Source of the DNA: Acidobacteriota bacterium
GTDB taxonomy: Bacteria > Acidobacteriota > UBA6911
Direction: 5' to 3'
Assembly (NCBI GenBank): GCA_031271905.1
Contig: JAISUT010000013.1
Location: 1 to 34,328, forward strand
DNA length: 34,328 bases
In this document: one piece after another, positions 15,547-24,209 of the stretch
How positions within the stretch are numbered: position 1 is the first letter of the stretch
How the letters are laid out: every line of letters starts with the position of its first letter
The notes under the pieces: generated by a model
What the model was told of the DNA's origin: nothing
What the model saw: only the letters and a program-made list of their open reading frames with translations
Database searches by the model: none
Translations under genes and position numbers: made by a program

Positions 15547-16422
15547 TCAGTCCTTGTCCGGGTCGGGGAACTCGACCTCTATCGGTATCTGCGCCTCGTG
15601 CACCTCCCCGTTCTTGGTCGCGGGCAGGAACACCCAACTGTTGCGCACCCCCTCCATCGCCCGCTCGTCCAGCCCCTTGCCCAGGCCCTTGGACACGCGC
15701 AGGTCGCGCAACGCGCCGTTCTTGGTGATGATGCCGGTCAGCCGCACCTTGCCGTAGGTGCGCGCCTTGCGCGCCGCCGGCGTCGGCTCGATGGCGGGGC
15801 GCTCCAGGATTTTCGGGGGGTTCACGCCGTCGGCGGTCAGCAACCCCTCCCAATCCCGCTCCCATTCCGGGCTCCCGTCGGTGACCTCGACGGAACCGAC
15901 GTCCTGCAGGTTGGCGGACGCGAACGCCGCCGCAGGGTCGAGCGCGTCCAGGTCGATGTTCTGGACCTTGCGCGCCAGTTGCTCGAAGGCGTTCTCGCCC
16001 ATCCCCTGCAGGAAGAAGCGCCGCGCGCCGATGCGGACGCTCAGCTCCTGCACCGCGTCCTGCTCGTGAAAGGCGCCGACGACCTTCAGCCCGGCGAAGG
16101 AGCGCCCCTTGACCAGCGACGAGGCGGTGTAGCGCTGCATCTCCCCGCGCGGATCCTTGTGCTCCAGCTCGAAGACCTGCCCGACGTAGAAGCGCCCGGA
16201 GGCGCCGCGATAGATGAATTCCTGCGGCTGCACCACGATGACGTAGTCGGAGAAGTTGATGACGTTGACCACGAAGGCGTGCGCCCCCGCCGGCTCCGCC
16301 GTGATGACGTAGTTCTGGCTCGCGTAGGCGAACGCATCGCCTGCGGCGCGGGCGGGGCGCGCCGCAAGGAGCGCCAGCGCCAACAGCCCGGACATCGCGA
16401 CCGACACGTTTTTTCGACTCAT
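15547..16422 (-). CDS. secreted TonB-C-domain protein (energy-transducer-like)
   Basis: 291 residues with a cleavable signal peptide (MSRKNVSVAMSGLLALALLAARPARA) rather than the N-terminal membrane anchor of a classical TonB. A beta-rich central region of unknown fold follows. From about residue 210 there is a TonB C-terminal domain: KVRLTGIITKNGALRDLRVSKGLGKGLDERAMEGVRNSWVFLPATKNGEVHEAQIPIEVEF. This is the 'vr.vkgLg.GLDe.A...v..W.F.Pa..nG..v' pattern common in Acidobacteriota. Because it is secreted and lacks a Pro-rich stalk, a classical energy-transducing role is doubtful; a binding role is an alternative. A strong GGGGAGGGG site precedes the ATG, only 25 bp after the stop of the phosphomannomutase gene, so they form an operon. 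Confidence 0.82.
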   Translation of the reverse strand: MSRKNVSVAMSGLLALALLAARPARAAGDAFAYASQNYVITAEPAGAHAFVVNVINFSDYVIVVQPQEFIYRGASGRFYVGQVFELEHKDPRGEMQRYTASSLVKGRSFAGLKVVGAFHEQDAVQELSVRIGARRFFLQGMGENAFEQLARKVQNIDLDALDPAAAFASANLQDVGSVEVTDGSPEWERDWEGLLTADGVNPPKILERPAIEPTPAARKARTYGKVRLTGIITKNGALRDLRVSKGLGKGLDERAMEGVRNSWVFLPATKNGEVHEAQIPIEVEFPDPDKD

Positions 16423-16447
16423 CGCTCCATCCCCTCCCCCCGCGCCG

Positions 16448-17800
16448 TTACAGCGCGGCCTTGATCTCGGCGGCCTTCCCCTCCACCAGCGACTTGATCT
16501 CGTCCAAGTGGGCCTCGGTGTCGGCCTCGAAGCGCATCACCAGCACGTCCTGCGTGTTGGACGCCCGCACCAGACCCCAGCCGTGCGGGAACAGCACCCG
16601 CGCGCCGTCCACGTCGATGACCTTGTAGTCCTTGCGGAAATGATCCTTGACCTTCTCCACCACGGCGAACTTCTTGTCGTCGTCGCATTGCAGGCGTATC
16701 TCCGGCGTCACGAAGGTCGTCGGGAAGGTGGAGAGGATCGCGCCCAAGGGCTCGGGGGAGGTCGCCACCAGCTCCAGGATGCGGCAGGCGGCGTAGATCG
16801 CGTCGTCGTAGCCGAGGTAGCGGTCGGCGAAGAACATGTGCCCGCTCATCTCGCCCGCCAGCTCCGCCTTCTCCTCCTTCATCTTCGCCTTGATGAGCGA
16901 GTGGCCGGTCTTCCACATGACCGCGCGCCCGCCGTGCCTCTCGATGTCGTCGTAGAGGTTCATGGAGCATTTGACCTCCGAGATGAACGTCGCCCCCGGC
17001 TTGCGCTTGAGGATTTCGCGCGCGTAGATCGCCAGCAGGATGTCGCCCCAGATGATGCGTCCGTCGTCGGCGACGACGCCGATGCGGTCGGCGTCCCCGT
17101 CGAAGGCGATGCCCAGCTCCAGGCCGCCGTCCGTCACCGCCTTGCGCAGGTCTTCCAGGTTCGCCACGATGGTCGGGTCGGGATGGTGGTTCGGGAACCT
17201 GCCGTCCATGTCGCAGTAAAGGGGCGTCACCTCGCAGCCCAGCGCCTCGGCCAGGTAGGGCGCGACCAGCGAGGCGGTGCCGTTGCCGGCGTCGAGCGCG
17301 ACGCGAACCTTGCGCGGCAGCTTGACCAGGCCCAAAAGATATTTCTTGTACGGCGTCAGCACGTCGGCGGAGGCGACGCCGCCCGCGCCTTTTTCGAAAT
17401 CGCCCTTCTCGATCAGGCCGGCGATCTCCTGTATCTGCGCGCCATAGACGGAGCCGTGCCCCAAGCAGGTCTTGAACCCGTTGTATTCGGCAGGGTTGTG
17501 GCTCCCCGTGATCATCACCCCGCCCTCGCTCTTGAGTTCGAAGATCGAGTAGTAGAGCACCGGCGTCGGGACGCAGCCGACGTCGGTCACCGCCATGCCG
17601 GTGGAGGCGAGCCCCTTGAGGATGGCGTCGCGGAAAGGCCCGGAGCTGGGGCGGCAGTCGCGGCCCAGCGTCATGCGGGAGCAGCCGTGGCGCAAGAGCC
17701 ACGTGCCTATCCCCTTCCCCAACAGCTCCACCGTCTCGGAGGTGAGGTCTTCGCCCGCTATCCCCCGGATGTCGTACTCCCTGAAAATCTCCCGTCGCAT
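16448..17800 (-). CDS. phosphomannomutase/phosphoglucomutase (PMM/PGM, AlgC/ManB type)
   Basis: 450 residues, the normal length for alpha-D-phosphohexomutases. GGGAGGAG directly precedes ATG 17800, which decides the start. MRREIFREYDIRGIAGEDL is the family's N-terminus. MITGSHNPAEYNGFK holds the phosphoserine (Ser100). FDGDADRIGVV (Asp234, Asp236, Asp238) is the metal site. GHMFFADRYLGYDDAIYA is the sugar-binding loop region, and VLFPHGWGLVRASNTQ is the phosphate-binding C-terminal signature. It interconverts mannose or glucose 1- and 6-phosphates for nucleotide-sugar supply to polysaccharide, lipopolysaccharide or glycan synthesis. It lies between a response-regulator gene (106 bp upstream) and the TonB-C gene. 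Which hexose is preferred cannot be told from sequence. Confidence 0.95.
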   Translation of the reverse strand: MRREIFREYDIRGIAGEDLTSETVELLGKGIGTWLLRHGCSRMTLGRDCRPSSGPFRDAILKGLASTGMAVTDVGCVPTPVLYYSIFELKSEGGVMITGSHNPAEYNGFKTCLGHGSVYGAQIQEIAGLIEKGDFEKGAGGVASADVLTPYKKYLLGLVKLPRKVRVALDAGNGTASLVAPYLAEALGCEVTPLYCDMDGRFPNHHPDPTIVANLEDLRKAVTDGGLELGIAFDGDADRIGVVADDGRIIWGDILLAIYAREILKRKPGATFISEVKCSMNLYDDIERHGGRAVMWKTGHSLIKAKMKEEKAELAGEMSGHMFFADRYLGYDDAIYAACRILELVATSPEPLGAILSTFPTTFVTPEIRLQCDDDKKFAVVEKVKDHFRKDYKVIDVDGARVLFPHGWGLVRASNTQDVLVMRFEADTEAHLDEIKSLVEGKAAEIKAAL

Positions 17801-17906
17801 AGACTCCTCCCTTAACCGCCCGGCGCGCCGCCCGCCGGCGGCACAGATCCCCAATATGGCCAAGTCGTGCCGGCGGCGGCCGGGCGCAGGCGGCCGGGAA
17901 CCGCCG

Positions 17907-18524
17907 TCAAATCGCCAACAACCGATAGCATTCGTCCCGGAAATCGACAAGGTTGAGCGGCTTGGTGAAAAACACGTCGGCACCGGCGCGCAGGATGCGC
18001 TCCCTCACCTCCGGCTCCAAGTTGCCGCTGATGCCGACGATGATGAGGTCTTGCAAATCCGGAGACGCCTTGAGCCGCCGGCAGACCTCGAACCCGTTCA
18101 TCCCCGGCATCATGATGTCCAGGATGACCATGTCGGGACGCACCCGCCCGATCGCCAGGAGCGCGTCGATGCCGTTGCGCGCCTGGATGACGTCGATGCC
18201 CTCCCGCTCCGTCCGCAACGCCCCTTCGATGACGATGCGCACGTCCTCCTCATCATCCACGATCAGGATCGTGGGGGGGGTGGCGCGGGAGGCTGGCGCG
18301 GCGCCGGACGGCGAGCCGGCCTCCTCCACCTCGAACCCGGGGGGTATCGGCATCCCGAACTCCCGCAAAAAAACCAGCAGGTCGTCATGACGCACCCGGC
18401 GGTGTCCTCCGGGGGTTTGAAAAGCCTTGAGACGATTGGATTTCACCCAGTTCTGGACGGTGGTCGGGTTCACGCCGCAGATCTTGCTTATTTCAAACGT
18501 GGTATAGAAATCGCGTTTCTGCAT
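17907..18524 (-). CDS. response regulator with N-terminal MerR/BldC-like helix-turn-helix
   Basis: 205 residues from ATG 18524. Residues of about 5-55 form a MerR/BldC-like DNA-binding domain: FYTTFEISKICGVNPTTVQNWVKSNRLKAFQTPGGHRRVRHDD, the standard 'T..eva...gvs..Tv..W...G.l.a..tpGGHRR' pattern. A Pro/Ala-rich linker follows, then a receiver domain: PTILIVDDEEDVR with the acidic pair, phospho-acceptor Asp136 in MVILDIMMPGMNGFEVCRR, the Ser/Thr position in IIVGIS, and the conserved Lys in FFTKPLN. This order (HTH before REC) is unusual but seen in delta-proteobacteria and Acidobacteriota. The cognate kinase may be the hybrid kinase upstream, but no direct evidence links them. Tandem 10-bp repeats upstream may be its operator. 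Confidence 0.88.
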   Translation of the reverse strand: MQKRDFYTTFEISKICGVNPTTVQNWVKSNRLKAFQTPGGHRRVRHDDLLVFLREFGMPIPPGFEVEEAGSPSGAAPASRATPPTILIVDDEEDVRIVIEGALRTEREGIDVIQARNGIDALLAIGRVRPDMVILDIMMPGMNGFEVCRRLKASPDLQDLIIVGISGNLEPEVRERILRAGADVFFTKPLNLVDFRDECYRLLAI

Positions 18525-18530
18525 ATTTTT

Positions 18531-18560
18531 CAATACCGACTTGATGCCGCTTGATACCGA
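18531..18560 (-). repeat. three phased direct repeats of A-T-(A/G)-CCG before the response-regulator gene
   Basis: ATACCG, ATGCCG and ATACCG recur at 18533, 18544 and 18554, about one helical turn apart. Two of them form exact 10-bp tandem units, CTTGATGCCG and CTTGATACCG. They lie 7-35 bp upstream of the start codon, where a regulator could bind. Confidence 0.55.
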
Positions 18561-18640
18561 AATCTTCGAACCGAATCGCCGAAAAACAGGTGAATTGTGA
18601 ATTGCCCACAATCTATGAAATCCATTGCTAATTATGGTCG

Positions 18641-18667
18641 AAAAAAAACTCAGGTCAAGCCTGAGTT
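18641..18667 (-). terminator. Rho-independent terminator of the kinase-M16-phosphatase operon
   Basis: A perfect 8-bp stem AACTCAGG / CCTGAGTT with a 5-nt loop. Read on the minus strand it is followed by a run of eight T residues. It lies after the PP2C gene in transcription direction and before the response-regulator gene, insulating the two units. Confidence 0.88.
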
Positions 18668-18674
18668 GCACTTC

Positions 18675-18795
18675 GGAGAGCCTCTAAAAACCTCGCAGGC
18701 AAGGCGTCGCCGCAGGTCGAAAAGCGGAATTTACTGGGCGGATGGGCATTTTCGACCAAGGCGCAACGCAGCGTCCGGGGTTTTCAGGGGTTCCC
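18675..18795 (+). repeat. dispersed palindromic repeat, copy R3 (121 bp)
   Basis: The fullest copy. The left end GAGCCTCTAAAAACCTCGC mirrors the right end CCGGGGTTTTCAGGGGTTCCC. Internal AGGTCGAAAA and ATTTTCGACC form a second inverted pair, and CAAGGCG occurs twice. CTTCGGAGA lies at both borders (18671-18679 and 18795-18803), a possible target duplication. Confidence 0.85.
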
Positions 18796-18918
18796 TTCGG
18801 AGATCTCCCGGAGCGGGCTTGCCGGGGGGGGCGCATGTCCACATCCCCCCTCGCCTTTTCCATTTCTTTGCAGAAAAAGCCGGCAAAACAGGGGGTGGGC
18901 GGTTTGGCATAGGGGGCT

Positions 18919-18940
18919 GCGGAGCCTTCCGTCGCTCCGC
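18919..18940 (-). other. GC-rich hairpin after the PP2C gene
   Basis: Stem GCGGAGC / GCTCCGC (7 bp, 8-nt loop) starts 17 bp past the phosphatase stop on the minus strand. There is no U-tract. It may stabilise the 3' end or act as a weak terminator before the stronger one at 18641-18667. Confidence 0.4.
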
Positions 18941-18957
18941 GCCCGCCCCCGGCCCGG

Positions 18958-21150
18958 TCAGACCACCCGCATGATGATCAGCGTGATGTCGTCGGTCTGC
19001 TCCCCGCCGAAGCGCCACGCCATGACGCTTTCGATGATGCGCTCTTTCAACTCCCCGGCGGAGAGGTCGCGGTGGGCGGCGACCAGCTCGATCAACCGCC
19101 CTTCGCCGAACTCCTCGCCTTCCATGTTCGCGCATTCCGACAACCCGTCGGTGTAGGCGACCACGAGGTCGCCCGGCGCCAGTTGGACGGTCTCCTGCAC
19201 GTAACCGGCCTCGGGGAAGATGCCCACCACGGTGCCGCCAGCCTCCAAGCGGCGGCATCCGCCCCCGTGGAAATGCAGGGGCGGGTTGTGCCCCGCGTTG
19301 CAGTAGGCGAGCGTCCCCTGCGCGCCGTCGTAGTGGGCGTAGAAGAAGGTGGCGAAGCGGTTCTCGCCCGTATATGCGTAGAGCTGGCGGTTCACCCGCG
19401 CGACGATGCCCGCCACGTCCCGCTCCCCCGCAGCGTCCCCGATCGCGACCGAGGCGTCGTGCAGGTGCATGACGTTGCTGTGCAGCGTCGCCTGGAGGCT
19501 CGCCATCAGCAGCGCGGCGGAGATCCCCTTGCCGCTGATGTCGCCGACGGCGACCCCGAGGTCCTCGTCGCCCAACGGGAGGAAGTCGTAATAGTCGCCG
19601 CTGACCATGCGGGCGGGCAGGCACAGCCCGTCGATCTCCAGGTGCGGCACCGTCGGCGCCCGGTCGGGGAAAAGGCGCTCCTGCACCTCGCGGGCGATCT
19701 CGATCTCCCGTTCCAGGCGCTCACGCTCGACCCGCTCCCGCACCAGTTGCTGCACATACTCCGTCATCTTGTTGAACGACGCCGCCAGCGCCCCCAACTG
19801 GTCTTGCGACCGCACGACGATGCGGTGCCCGAGGTTCCCGCGCCCGACCAGTTGCGTCCCGACGTCCAGGTTGTCCACCGCCACGGTGACCGACCTCGTC
19901 AGGAGGATGCCGAGCACGATCGACGCGACCTCGGCGAGGATGAAGACCGCCACGATGACCGCCAGGACGAGGAACACCCAGTGGATGGCGGCGCTGTCCG
20001 AGTTGCGCAGGCTGCGCAACAGTTGCGGGAAGGACACCTCCACCATCAAGGTGTCCGCCTCCGCAGGCGACATCTCCTCGCCGTCCTCCCAGGAGACGGG
20101 GTAGAGCGGTATCGACCACATCCAAGGCACGCGGGGAGGCTGGGGGGGCAGGGAATCCCCGGGCGCGCCGAACATGCCGGAGGACGACGCATCCGGCCCG
20201 TCCAACTCGAAGGACGAGGCGAGCACGTCCTCCCACCGGATGTCCGTCAGGGGGAAGACGACCCCCATGCCGGAGTGCCCCGACTGCCGCGTGAGCAACA
20301 CGTCCTGGCCGAGCGCCGCCTTCAACCGCCCCATGATGAAACCGTCGAACGGCACCGTCACCTCGAGGCTGAAACCGAGGTCGGACGGGAACGCCTCGGG
20401 CACGAAGCTGCGCAACAAGAGGCGCGGGGCGGCGCCCCCGTCGCCCCCCCCTTCCAGCACCAACCCGCTCCAGTCCGTCGCCGCCCCTTCCCGGCTTTGG
20501 AGCCATGCGGGCACCTGGTAGTCCCCGAGCGGCATGGAGACGGAATGCCGGCTGACGTAGGAGACGGCGTCGCCCGTGGCCAACCGCTCGCAGCGCAACG
20601 TGATCGACGCGTTGGGATAGGCACCGAGGATGTAGCGGGCCTCGGAGTCCACCGCCTTGCGGAGCCGTTCGGGCGAGATGCCGGGCTCGTCCAGGATCAT
20701 CTGCTGCAACCCTTCGCGCAACGAGAGGCCGAACGTGTGCACCCGCGCGGTGTGGATGCCGATCTGCTTGAAGATGAGGTAGTAGCTGAACTGGTAGTAG
20801 ACCAGCACCGCAGAGACGTAGAAGATCCCGGCGATGAGGACGAGCGGGATGGCGCCGACGAAGACGTAGACGAGGATGAGCCTGCGGCGGATCTTCCAGA
20901 GGAACCCCGTCTTCACCAGCCGGTAGAGCCAGTGGAGGAGGCAGCCTGCGGGTATGGCGAGGATCAGGGCGAACAGGCCGCGCCCCACCCCCCCCCAAGG
21001 CGAACCCTGGGGGTGGATGCGGAATATCCTGTCGGAGAACGACAGGGCGGTCACGCCCCACAGGACGGCGACGGCCAGGGCGCACCGCCCCGCGCGCGAA
21101 CGCGGCAACGCCTTGGCCATCCATCTGGGAACCCACTCGCCTTTTTCCAT
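18958..21150 (-). CDS. membrane HAMP-PP2C (SpoIIE/RsbU-type) Ser/Thr phosphatase
   Basis: 730 residues. Three hydrophobic segments near the N-terminus (about 17-110, ending RRLILVYVFVGAIPLVLIAGIFYVSAVLVYY) are followed by an extracytoplasmic sensor region of some 260 residues. Another membrane helix (IHWVFLVLAVIVAVFILAEVASIVLGILL) leads into a HAMP domain. After a linker with REVQERLFP, the phosphatase domain has LCLPARMVSGDYYDFL, VGDISGKGISAALLMA, CNAGHNPPL, VAYTDGLSE and GGEQTDDITLIIM, which keeps the metal-coordinating aspartates. RsbU-type phosphatases dephosphorylate anti-sigma antagonists in partner switching (known); no such partner is visible here. It is the last gene of a probable three-gene minus-strand operon, closed by the terminator at 18641-18667. 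The start is ATG 21150 with GGAAG upstream. Confidence 0.93.
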   Translation of the reverse strand: MEKGEWVPRWMAKALPRSRAGRCALAVAVLWGVTALSFSDRIFRIHPQGSPWGGVGRGLFALILAIPAGCLLHWLYRLVKTGFLWKIRRRLILVYVFVGAIPLVLIAGIFYVSAVLVYYQFSYYLIFKQIGIHTARVHTFGLSLREGLQQMILDEPGISPERLRKAVDSEARYILGAYPNASITLRCERLATGDAVSYVSRHSVSMPLGDYQVPAWLQSREGAATDWSGLVLEGGGDGGAAPRLLLRSFVPEAFPSDLGFSLEVTVPFDGFIMGRLKAALGQDVLLTRQSGHSGMGVVFPLTDIRWEDVLASSFELDGPDASSSGMFGAPGDSLPPQPPRVPWMWSIPLYPVSWEDGEEMSPAEADTLMVEVSFPQLLRSLRNSDSAAIHWVFLVLAVIVAVFILAEVASIVLGILLTRSVTVAVDNLDVGTQLVGRGNLGHRIVVRSQDQLGALAASFNKMTEYVQQLVRERVERERLEREIEIAREVQERLFPDRAPTVPHLEIDGLCLPARMVSGDYYDFLPLGDEDLGVAVGDISGKGISAALLMASLQATLHSNVMHLHDASVAIGDAAGERDVAGIVARVNRQLYAYTGENRFATFFYAHYDGAQGTLAYCNAGHNPPLHFHGGGCRRLEAGGTVVGIFPEAGYVQETVQLAPGDLVVAYTDGLSECANMEGEEFGEGRLIELVAAHRDLSAGELKERIIESVMAWRFGGEQTDDITLIIMRVV

Positions 21151-21193
21151 CAAACTTCCAATCGTCCGGGGACAACTGCCCTATGCCCAGCCG

Positions 21194-21212
21194 GCAACCG
21201 CAAGGCGGTTGC
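21194..21212. other. hairpin between the M16-like and PP2C genes
   Basis: A perfect stem GCAACCGC / GCGGTTGC with a 3-nt loop in the 74-bp gap. It has no U-tract on the transcribed strand, so an mRNA processing or partial attenuation role is more likely than termination. Confidence 0.4.
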
Positions 21213-21224
21213 GAAAACGGCGGT

Positions 21225-24062
21225 TCATCTTTCCGCCGAGACCACCGTGACCGCCTTGTCCATGTCCAAGACCGCCCGCGCCACCCCCCTGAGAACGTCC
21301 TCGCCCACCTCCTCGAATTCACGGGAAGGATCCAGGTACCCGTCCAGGCTCCCGCCCGCGAGCAGGCGCTCCGTCAGGGTTTCGATCTGCGCCCAGCCGG
21401 TCTGGTTCCGGATGGCGTGGACGCCCGCCGCCGCAGCCTTCGCGGCCTGGAAATCGGCATACGGCAAAGGCTGCGAGCCGAGCCGCCCGACCTCCTCGCG
21501 GATGGCCGACAGCGCCTGCATCTCCCGTCCGGCGCGCACCTTGGCGGAGAGGACGATGCCGCCGCCGCCCAAACGCGGCCGGTATCCGCATGTTATACGG
21601 AAGATGGCGTCGTCCCGCTCCAGAATCTCCTCGGCGAAGCGCCCGTCCTCGCCCAGGTAGTTTTCCAACACGCGCGCCGCGCCCATGTCCGCATCCCCCG
21701 CAGGAGGCGCCTGGAACCCCAGCAAGACCGCCGGGCGCCGGACGCCGACCCCGCCGCCCCCTGCCGTCGCGGCCGTTGCGGCGACGGGCTTCGGCGCGGG
21801 GGCGGCCGTCCCGTCCTTCATGCGCGAGCCGCTGAACTCCCCGACGAAAAACGAGGCGGGCGCCGTCCCCTGCACGTCTCCGACGATCACCACGAAGGGC
21901 TTCACGTTCCGCACCTTCTCACCGTACCACCCCCGCACCGCCTCGATGGAGACGCCGTCCAGGCTCGCGACGGTCGCTTCGCCGTAGGTACCGCCGACCA
22001 GCCGCCGGAACAGCGACTCCTCGGCCATCCCCTCCGCCACGCCCCCGGCGGCGGCCAACGCCTCCACGCCCGCAGCCCGGGCGCGATGCCGCCGCCGCAG
22101 CTTCTCGAACTCCGCGCCTGCGGCGGCGGCATCCCGCCCGGACGCGCCCCCCGTCGCGTCGAAGCCGGGGCTTTTGAGCGCCTTCTTCAACCGTTCGAAG
22201 CCCGCCGCGAGATGGCGGGAGGGCACGGTGAGCCGGAAGCCGAAGTAATCGTCGGCGAGCACCGGCGTCAGACTGCCGCCGTAAAGCTCCAACCGCCGCG
22301 CCTCGTCCGCGCCCTGGAGCATCGACTCCAGCATGAGCCGCGTGACGCCGGCGTTTTCCGCCCCCTCCTGCGCCAGCCCTCCCGGGAAGAACAGCCCCAT
22401 CTCGACGAGCGGCGAGGTGTGGTCCTCCCGTATGTATATCTCCGGCCCGCGCAGGATGGACGCGGCCTGGAAGGGGTGGCGCATCTCGTCGGCGCGGAAC
22501 GCGGGGGGCGCCGCAGGGATCTGGACGCCGGACGCATCCTCGGCGGCCCGCCGCGCCGCGCCCCCTTCCGCCGCAGCCCGTATCGCCGTTTGCGACGGCA
22601 GCGCCCGGGGCGCGGGCGCGCCGCCACCCGCCGTGAGCGGGAGCTGCTCCACCAGCACGGCGCCGTCCGGCGCCAGGTATCTGCCCGCCACCCGCCGCAC
22701 ATCCGCCGCCGCGACCTTCCTGATTTCGCCGAGGCGGCGATCCGACCGCTTCCAGTCGCCTTGGAACTCGTCACGGGCCAGTTCCCCGCCCCGCCCCCCC
22801 ACCGTCGCCAGGCGCTCCCACCAAGCGCGTTCCAGCCAGGCGACGGCGCGCCCCAGCTCCGCCTCCGACGGGCCGTCCCTGCCCAGGAGGTGCAGCTCCG
22901 CCCACAGCCCGAGCTCGGCGGCGTCCCTGCCGCCCGCGTCCGGCGACGCGGCTTCGAGCTCGACGACGAGCATCTCCGCTCCAGACGCCGCGTCAAACCG
23001 CGCGTGCGCCCCCGACGCCAGCCCCTTGCCGTCGCGCAGGCGGGCGTTGAGGATGGAAGCCTCGCCCATGCCCAGGATCGCGGCGGCGACCTCCAGGGCG
23101 GCCTTGTCCGCCGCCGTCGCGCGCGGCGCGGGGAATCCGAAGGAAAGGCGCGGCAGGGGGACCGCGGCCCCCAGCGTGCGGCGGCGCCCCTCCCCCTGCG
23201 CCCCCGCCAGGGGCGGAAGCGGCGGCGACGGCGCGGGGACGCCGCCCCCACCGCCCGCCGCCGCGCCGTAAAGGCGATGGATCTCGCCCAGCACGTCGCC
23301 TGCGACGACATCCCCGGTCACGACCAGGGTCAGCGCCGCAGGGACGTAGCGGGCGCCGTGGAACTTGGCGACCTGCCCGGGCGTGACGCCCCCCGGCGCC
23401 ACCCGCCGCCGCCAGCGCGGGCCGAACGCCAATGCGGCGAGCTCCCCTTGCGCCTCGGCGGCGGGGTCGGCGAGTTCGTCCCGCAACCCGTCCACCGCCG
23501 CGTCGATGTCACGGCGCAGGCGCACCCCGCCTTCGCTCCCTTCCGCCGCGTCGAACGGCGCCAACAGCACCTCGCGCTGCAAACGCAACGCCTGCCGCCA
23601 ACGCGACGAGGGGACGGTGAGCTCCACCAGGGAGCGCCGCGCCTCCACGCGGACGCGCAACGCGCCTCCCAGCGCCTGCGCCCGCCGCCGCGCCGTCCCG
23701 CCGGGGGAGCCGCGCCCCACGTCCAAGCGCGCCGCCGCCGTCACGGCGGAAAGCCCCGGCGCGTCTTCCGGGTCGTCCAAAAAGCCGCCGGGGACGTACG
23801 CCTGCAAGGATGCCAGCGGCTGCGCCCCGTGTTCGCAGACCAGCGCCGTCAGACCGTCGCGGAACACGACCCTGGTCCGGCGCAGGTGCTCCCCATACGA
23901 TTTGGCGTCCTGCATGTACGGGGGCGGCGCCGGCGGCGGGGTGCGCCACGACGGGGTGCGGGCTTGCGCGAACCCCGAGGCGGGCGCGAGGGCGCACGCC
24001 AACCACGCCGACACGGCGGCAAGGACGGGGACTCTGGCCGGGAATCGTTTCTCTTCGAGCAT
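21225..24062 (-). CDS. secreted M16-family (insulinase/pitrilysin-like) protein lacking the zinc motif
   Basis: 945 residues, with an N-terminal hydrophobic export segment (VPVLAAVSAWLACALAPASGFA). The duplicated M16 fold is recognisable: FRDGLTALVCEHGAQPLASLQAYVPGGFLDDP at about 65-95 and PGQVAKFHGARYVPAALTLVVTGDV near 235. A second half begins at about residue 530 (GPEIYIREDHTSPLVEMGLFFPGGLAQEG), with the non-catalytic-domain pattern VRGWYGEKVRNVKPFVVIVGDV. The HxxEH zinc motif expected after 'GG..ddP...pGL' is replaced by GLSAVTAAARL, and the second half has GVTRLMLES. Active M16 enzymes need this motif (known), so this is probably a non-catalytic subunit or binding protein. It lies between a hybrid histidine kinase gene and a PP2C gene. 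No catalytic partner is in the window. Confidence 0.85.
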   Translation of the reverse strand: MLEEKRFPARVPVLAAVSAWLACALAPASGFAQARTPSWRTPPPAPPPYMQDAKSYGEHLRRTRVVFRDGLTALVCEHGAQPLASLQAYVPGGFLDDPEDAPGLSAVTAAARLDVGRGSPGGTARRRAQALGGALRVRVEARRSLVELTVPSSRWRQALRLQREVLLAPFDAAEGSEGGVRLRRDIDAAVDGLRDELADPAAEAQGELAALAFGPRWRRRVAPGGVTPGQVAKFHGARYVPAALTLVVTGDVVAGDVLGEIHRLYGAAAGGGGGVPAPSPPLPPLAGAQGEGRRRTLGAAVPLPRLSFGFPAPRATAADKAALEVAAAILGMGEASILNARLRDGKGLASGAHARFDAASGAEMLVVELEAASPDAGGRDAAELGLWAELHLLGRDGPSEAELGRAVAWLERAWWERLATVGGRGGELARDEFQGDWKRSDRRLGEIRKVAAADVRRVAGRYLAPDGAVLVEQLPLTAGGGAPAPRALPSQTAIRAAAEGGAARRAAEDASGVQIPAAPPAFRADEMRHPFQAASILRGPEIYIREDHTSPLVEMGLFFPGGLAQEGAENAGVTRLMLESMLQGADEARRLELYGGSLTPVLADDYFGFRLTVPSRHLAAGFERLKKALKSPGFDATGGASGRDAAAAGAEFEKLRRRHRARAAGVEALAAAGGVAEGMAEESLFRRLVGGTYGEATVASLDGVSIEAVRGWYGEKVRNVKPFVVIVGDVQGTAPASFFVGEFSGSRMKDGTAAPAPKPVAATAATAGGGGVGVRRPAVLLGFQAPPAGDADMGAARVLENYLGEDGRFAEEILERDDAIFRITCGYRPRLGGGGIVLSAKVRAGREMQALSAIREEVGRLGSQPLPYADFQAAKAAAAGVHAIRNQTGWAQIETLTERLLAGGSLDGYLDPSREFEEVGEDVLRGVARAVLDMDKAVTVVSAER

Positions 24063-24209
24063 CGCCGAGGCTCCGATAACGCCAGGAGCAGTTCCTGGAC
24101 ACGCGACCAGCTTACTGCACTCCGGCGGCGATACGCAACCGGTTTAGCGGTCGGCGAAGCGATCCGGCGCGGCGACCGCCCCCCTCCCCGCCGCCATCCG
24201 CCGGCCCGC

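Larger units (their letters stand above)
18525..18957. other. 433-bp intergenic region with operator repeats, terminator and repeat R3, no gene
   Basis: No protein-like frame is visible. From left to right: tandem repeats next to the response-regulator start (18531-18560), an AT-rich patch, the intrinsic terminator (18641-18667, minus), repeat R3 (18675-18795), a purine/pyrimidine-rich spacer, and a hairpin GCGGAGC / GCTCCGC (18919-18940) just after the phosphatase stop. Confidence 0.7.

Noticed and set aside
18597-18640. Possible small RNA gene in the AT-rich patch
   Set aside because: No promoter plus terminator pair in one orientation encloses a plausible transcript other than the read-through of the operon into its terminator.
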